Source of the DNA: Melastoma dodecandrum
Lineage: Eukaryota; Streptophyta; Magnoliopsida; Myrtales; Melastomataceae
DNA: 64,000 nucleotides
Reading direction: 5' to 3'
Assembly: GCA_029817715.1 (NCBI GenBank)
Contig: JARUPY010000524.1
Span: 62,001 to 126,000, forward strand
Both the position numbers and the translations under genes were made by a program. Of the stretch, positions 60,582 to 64,000 are shown one piece after another. Each line of letters opens with the position of its first letter. Position 1 is the stretch's first letter. Under the pieces are notes generated by a model that did no database searches, was not told where the DNA came from, and was given only the letters and a program-made list of their open reading frames with translations.

Positions 60582-60872
60582 ATGTCTGACAATCACGCCG
60601 ATCCCGCTATCAGCCTCGTCGCTCGCGCCCGCGAGGCAGAGGCCGCCAGGAACGCCGCTCTCAGCGCTGGACAGGACGCGCCGGACACGGCCGACAGTGC
60701 TATCCACGCGGCGTGCGAGGCCGTGCCGACCACGCTTGCGGGGATAGCGGCCAAGCTCGCTATGCTGCTCGATCTCGAAGCGCCGAACCTGAGCGCTGAG
60801 ACCGCGCTGACGATCCGCGCCGTGCTCGCGTCACCGGCGCTTGAAGATTACCGAGGGGAGCAAATCGCTTGA
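60582..60872 (+). CDS. Small hypothetical protein, first of a bicistron
   Basis: About 96 aa from ATG 60582, alanine- and glutamate-rich and probably helical (SLVARAREAEAARNAALSAG, ETALTIRAVLASPALEDYRG). A start at 60525 is possible but less likely. It overlaps the next gene's TTG start by four bases, showing translational coupling. Function unknown. Confidence 0.6.
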   Translation: MSDNHADPAISLVARAREAEAARNAALSAGQDAPDTADSAIHAACEAVPTTLAGIAAKLAMLLDLEAPNLSAETALTIRAVLASPALEDYRGEQIA

Positions 60873-61426
60873 TCCTGTATCACTTCACGAGCGCGTACAC
60901 CCTTCGGCATATAGCGCGCCACGGTCTTACCGTTGGTGATGTCCCAACGGACCTGAAGAGGCAGTTAGGAAAGGTGGGCGTTTGGCTTACAACTTCGGAC
61001 CGGGCCACCGGCCACGGCCTACATGGCTCCACCTATGACAAGCAGCGGTTTCGACTTTCAGTTCACGTTGATGACTCGGATGCAAAGCTCCACCGTTGGA
61101 CGGATTGGGCTAGACGGCACGTGACAGCCGAGACAAAGCTAGCATTAGATCGCGCTGCTGGAGACAGCTCGTCTTCAGACACTTGGTATGTATATTTCGA
61201 ATGGATCAAGCCTGATGCGATAAGTAACGTATTCGACTTTCTGAAGGATGCCGAATGTGAAAACTGGCACAACGCCTTCCCTGAGATTGATGAGGTCAAG
61301 GCAGTGCCGTTCTGGCGTCGCGAGCAGTGGCACAAGGGTCTTCTAAAGAAGGTAGCCGCTGCCATGAAGGCTCAAGCACGAGATCAACAGCGACACCTAG
61401 ATTGGCCCAGTGTGGCGAAAAAGTGA
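60869..61426 (+). CDS. Hypothetical protein with YHFT N terminus
   Basis: 185 aa from TTG 60869. The opening LYHFTSAYTLRHIARHGL and the later VGVWLTTSDRATGHGL recall the first strands of ADP-ribosyltransferase-fold proteins such as DarT or RNA 2'-phosphotransferase, but the similarity is only suggestive. Lower GC than the chromosome average. Coupled to the small gene upstream and close to the XRE repressor, an arrangement also used by toxin-antitoxin loci. Confidence 0.5.
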   Translation: MILYHFTSAYTLRHIARHGLTVGDVPTDLKRQLGKVGVWLTTSDRATGHGLHGSTYDKQRFRLSVHVDDSDAKLHRWTDWARRHVTAETKLALDRAAGDSSSSDTWYVYFEWIKPDAISNVFDFLKDAECENWHNAFPEIDEVKAVPFWRREQWHKGLLKKVAAAMKAQARDQQRHLDWPSVAKK

Positions 61427-61713
61427 CACAGAGGGAGGAGCGGTGAGAAACCGCCGTTCCTGATCCTTTCTCGCCTTCCAAGTCGCTCACGAGCCGTTGC
61501 TCGCAATCCGAGTCAGTGCGCAGCAAGTCGGATCAGAATGCGCCGTGAGGTCAAGCCGGCGCGTCGGTGGTGAGAGTCGAAACCGGCGATTTGCTCAAGT
61601 CACCGCCCTTAGGCGGGGCTGAAACATCGCGCGCTCACTCGCCAATCTGTTCGCCAATCAGTTTGCGGCCGGCATGCAGTTTCCGAAAAACGGTCCTAAC
61701 CCTCTGAAATCAT
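61427..61713. other. Gap between phage scrap and tRNA
   Basis: No gene seen. It includes the 3' flank of the tRNA, where an integration site would lie. No integrase and no repeated copy of the tRNA 3' end was noticed elsewhere in the window. Confidence 0.35.
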
Positions 61714-61789
61714 TGGTGGGCCGTGCAGGACTCGAACCTGCAACCAGACCGTTATGAGCGGCCGGCTCTGACCATTGAGCTAACGGCCC
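61714..61789 (-). tRNA. tRNA with CAU anticodon (probably Ile2, possibly Met)
   Basis: The complementary strand folds as a cloverleaf: acceptor GGGCCGT/ACGGCCC, D stem GCTC/GAGC, anticodon stem GGCCG/CGGTC with loop CTCATAA, T stem GCAGG/CCTGC with TTCGAGT, encoded CCA. The anticodon is CAU. The D-arm and loop resemble the lysidine-modified tRNA-Ile2 more than elongator tRNA-Met, but sequence alone is not decisive. It sits at the edge of the phage scrap, the usual att position. Confidence 0.9.
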
Positions 61790-62003
61790 GGATGCGACCG
61801 GAGGAGGGGTGGCGCGGGCCACCGGAGCATAGCGGATCCCCGGGCCCGCGCAACGCCGCCCGTCGTCGATTCAGCGGTTGACGACGCCCCGCCCCGGCGA
61901 TCCTACCCCTTCCGCAGGTCGCGGGATGCGCCTAGATTGCGGGGCTTCGATCGCGACGACGCTGCGTGGGCCGCGGCGAGCGCGGGGGGTGCGAGGGGAT
62001 CCG

Positions 62004-62525
62004 GTGCAGACACAGACCGCCGCCGAGGGCGCGCCCGTGGCCATCATCATGGGAAGCCAGTCCGATTGGGCGACGATGCGGCACGCCGCCGACACGCTCG
62101 CGGCCCTGGCCGTCCCCCATGTCGCCCGCATCGTCTCCGCCCATCGTACGCCCGATCGCCTCGTCGCCTTCGCCAAGGGCGCCAAGGCGGCGGGCCACAA
62201 GGTCATCATCGCCGGGGCCGGCGGTGCCGCGCACCTGCCCGGCATGGCCGCCAGCATGACGCCGCTCCCCGTCTTCGGCGTGCCGGTCGAGACCCACGCG
62301 CTCGGAGGGCGCGACAGCCTCTATTCCATCGTGCAGATGCCGGCCGGCGTCCCGGTGGGCACGCTGGCGATCGGCCGCGCCGGCGCCGTCAACGCCGCGC
62401 TGCTCGCCGCCGCCGTGCTGGCGCTGTCCGATCCCGGCCTCGCCGAGCGGCTCGACGCCTACCGGGCGCGCCAGACCGGCGCCGTGGCGGACGTTCCCCG
62501 AGACCCCGAGGCCCAAGGTGGCTGA
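62004..62525 (+). CDS. purE: N5-carboxyaminoimidazole ribonucleotide mutase PurE
   Basis: 173 aa, class I Pur[21 protein letters not shown] (substrate phosphate loop), [10 protein letters not shown] and [20 protein letters not shown] with the catalytic region are present. Converts N5-CAIR to CAIR in purine synthesis. GTG 62004 follows GAGGGG. Overlaps purK by eight bases, so the two are translated together, as expected for consecutive steps. Confidence 0.95.
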   Translation: MQTQTAAEGAPVAIIMGSQSDWATMRHAADTLAALAVPHVARIVSAHRTPDRLVAFAKGAKAAGHKVIIAGAGGAAHLPGMAASMTPLPVFGVPVETHALGGRDSLYSIVQMPAGVPVGTLAIGRAGAVNAALLAAAVLALSDPGLAERLDAYRARQTGAVADVPRDPEAQGG

Positions 62526-63621
62526 TCCCGCCGTCTCCCCCGGCGACACGCTCGGCATCCTGGGCGGGGGCCAGCTCGGCCGCATGCTGGCCATGGCGGC
62601 GGCCTCGCTGGGTCTCCGCTCGCACGTCTTCGCGCCCGAGCCCGACAGCCCCGCCTTCGCGGTCGCCGATGCCCACACGGTGGCGGATTACCGCGACGAG
62701 GCCGCCCTCGCGCGGTTCGCCCGGACCGTCGCGGTCGTCACCTACGAATTCGAGAACGTTCCGGCCGAGACCGCCGCCATCCTGTCGCGCCACGCGCCCG
62801 TGCGCCCCAACGGCGACGCGCTCAAGACCGCGCAGGACAGGCTCGTCGAGAAGCAGTTCATCCGCGGCCTCGGCCTCGAAACCGCGCCCTTCGTGCCGGT
62901 GGACGATCCGGGCGCGCTGGCGCGCGCCGTGGCGCAGCTCGGCCGGCCCTCCATCCTCAAGACGCGCCGCTTCGGCTACGACGGCAAGGGCCAGGCCATG
63001 GTGCGCGAGGGATCCGACCTCGCCGTGGTGTTCCGGTCGCTCGGCCAGAAATCCATCCTCGAAGGCGTCGTCCCCTTCACCCGCGAAGTGTCGATGATCG
63101 TGGCCCGCGGGGTCGACGGCGGCTTCCGGGCCTACGAACTCAACGAGAACAGCCACGCCGGCGGCATCCTGGCCACCACGACCCTGCCGGCCCAGGTCGC
63201 GCCCGACACCGAGCGCCAGGCCGCCGAGATGGCGCGGCGCATCGCCGATGCCCTCGACTACGTGGGCGTCCTCACGGTCGAGATGTTCGTGGTGCCCGGG
63301 GCCCAGGGCGGCCCCGAGCGCCTCGTCGTCAACGAGATCGCGCCCCGCGTCCACAATTCCGGCCATTGGACGCTCGGCGGCGCCGCCACGTCCCAGTTCG
63401 AGCAGCACGTGCGCGCCGTCTGCGGTTGGCCGCTGGGCTCCACCCAGCGCTGGGGCGCCATCACGATGCGCAACCTCATCGGCGACGACGTCCAGGCCTG
63501 GCGCTCCATCCTGGCCGAACCCGGTGCCAGCCTGCACCTCTACGGCAAGACCGTGCCGCGGCCCGGCCGCAAGATGGGCCACGTCACGCGCGTCACGCCC
63601 GAGCCGCGCCGGGGCGGGTGA
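62518..63621 (+). CDS. purK: N5-carboxyaminoimidazole ribonucleotide synthase PurK
   Basis: 367 aa, ATP-grasp enzyme. It opens with [20 protein letters not shown], has the ATP-binding loop [10 protein letters not shown] and the metal-binding [14 protein letters not shown]. Uses ATP and bicarbonate to make N5-CAIR from AIR, feeding PurE. GTG start 62518 lies inside purE. The frame is intact. Confidence 0.95.
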   Translation: MADPAVSPGDTLGILGGGQLGRMLAMAAASLGLRSHVFAPEPDSPAFAVADAHTVADYRDEAALARFARTVAVVTYEFENVPAETAAILSRHAPVRPNGDALKTAQDRLVEKQFIRGLGLETAPFVPVDDPGALARAVAQLGRPSILKTRRFGYDGKGQAMVREGSDLAVVFRSLGQKSILEGVVPFTREVSMIVARGVDGGFRAYELNENSHAGGILATTTLPAQVAPDTERQAAEMARRIADALDYVGVLTVEMFVVPGAQGGPERLVVNEIAPRVHNSGHWTLGGAATSQFEQHVRAVCGWPLGSTQRWGAITMRNLIGDDVQAWRSILAEPGASLHLYGKTVPRPGRKMGHVTRVTPEPRRGG

Positions 63622-63648
63622 CGGGCCGGGATCCGCGGCGGCGGGGTC

Positions 63649-63954
63649 TCAGGCCGGGGGGTCGTCCCCCCCGCCCTCCGCCCGCTCGGCCGAGGTGGCG
63701 AGGCCGTAACGCTCGAGCTTGGCGTAGAGGAACTGCCGGCGGATGTTGAGGATCCGGGCGGCCTCGGCCCGGTTGCCGGCGCGGCGGTCGAGCGCCCTTC
63801 GGACCAGGAAGTCCTCGAGCCGCGCCACCGCCGTCGGGAGGTCCTCGTCGGGCCAGTCGAGCGCCCCAGGCCGCGCCTGGGACGCGGCCAGGAAGGCGAG
63901 GTCGGCGGGTCCGGCGCGGGGCGCCCGCACCAGGGCGGCGAGGCGCTGCATGGC

Positions 63955-63987
<33 letters not shown>

Positions 63988-64000
63988 GTGGCGCACCAGG
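63649..64000 (-). CDS. Sigma-54-dependent regulator, C-terminal part (partial)
   Basis: The gene enters from beyond 64000. The visible part has AWPGNVRELRNAMQRLAALV, the end of the AAA+ sigma-54 activation domain (the conserved WPGNVREL), and a C-terminal Fis-type HTH (GNRAEAARILNIRRQFLYAK). The HTH resembles the NtrC/DctD class. The N-terminal sensor or receiver is outside the window. It converges on purK. Confidence 0.88.

Noticed and set aside
61427..61713. Integrase gene next to the tRNA
   Set aside because: No tyrosine- or serine-recombinase motif could be found in either strand of this gap or in the scrap.
61790..62003. Riboswitch upstream of purE
   Set aside because: No conserved purine-riboswitch core or terminator-antiterminator pair was recognisable; only a ribosome-binding site is supported.

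Overview
The window is GC-rich chromosomal DNA of an alphaproteobacterium, most likely Hyphomicrobiales close to Methylobacterium. The evidence is the codon usage, the hsp20-lon pair, the PAS-XRE regulator, the DUF2460/DUF2163 phage genes and the overall gene repertoire. No rRNA is present, and no marker gene fixes the genus. Ordinary genes are mixed with three patches of phage remnants, one IS3 element and several palindromic repeats. An unusually large number of genes carry one single-base frameshift, and two carry one in-frame stop. Many genes are nevertheless intact (lon, LysR, both dehydrogenases at 10.6-12.7 kb, iclR, glyA, alr, mocR, purE, purK). The lesions may be consensus errors of a draft assembly, real decay, or both. 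Genes with a visible lesion are typed as pseudogene with that caveat.

Layout. 0-8 kb: MFS permease tail, lon with hsp20, a Tim44-like protein, an SMR exporter, a glycosyltransferase with a metallophosphatase, and a cupin regulator. 8-17.2 kb: LysR regulator, PLP gamma-family enzyme, divergent SDR and zinc dehydrogenase, PAS-PAS-XRE regulator, chemoreceptor and CheW. 17.4-20.6 kb: a collapsed prophage (portal, nuclease tail, prohead protease, tape measure, DUF2460, DUF2163) carrying an AT-rich HEPN-type gene. 20.7-22.8 kb: amidase and its divergent TetR regulator with two matching operators.

23.1-35.7 kb is one long leftward transcription unit: sugar-type ABC transporter (badly damaged), a proteorhodopsin homologue that has lost its retinal lysine and its proton-path residues, a flotillin-like protein, a small membrane protein, a sodium:solute symporter and a zinc alcohol dehydrogenase. 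An IclR regulator lies just upstream. Inverted repeats of the form GTTCA-N6-TGAAC precede both this unit and the divergent set at 36.9-39.1 kb (SCP2-like protein, alpha/beta hydrolase, AHL-lactonase-like enzyme). I infer one regulon for uptake and oxidation of a carbohydrate- or lactone-like compound.

39-48.6 kb: a dNMP-kinase scrap, methyltransferase, SGNH hydrolase, a large glycine-rich repeat protein paired with a TPR sulfotransferase, and a second phage scrap (DUF1376-type replication gene). 48.8-55.8 kb: a coherent amino-acid cluster of serine-hydroxymethyltransferase paralogue, alanine racemase, RidA, FAD amino-acid oxidase, BenE-type permease and divergent MocR regulator. 56.3-57.7 kb: IS3 element. 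57.9-61.4 kb: a third phage or integrative-element scrap (prim-pol, AlpA-like, XRE repressor with palindromic operators) abutting the 3' end of a CAU-anticodon tRNA. 62.0-64 kb: purE-purK and the end of a sigma-54-type regulator.
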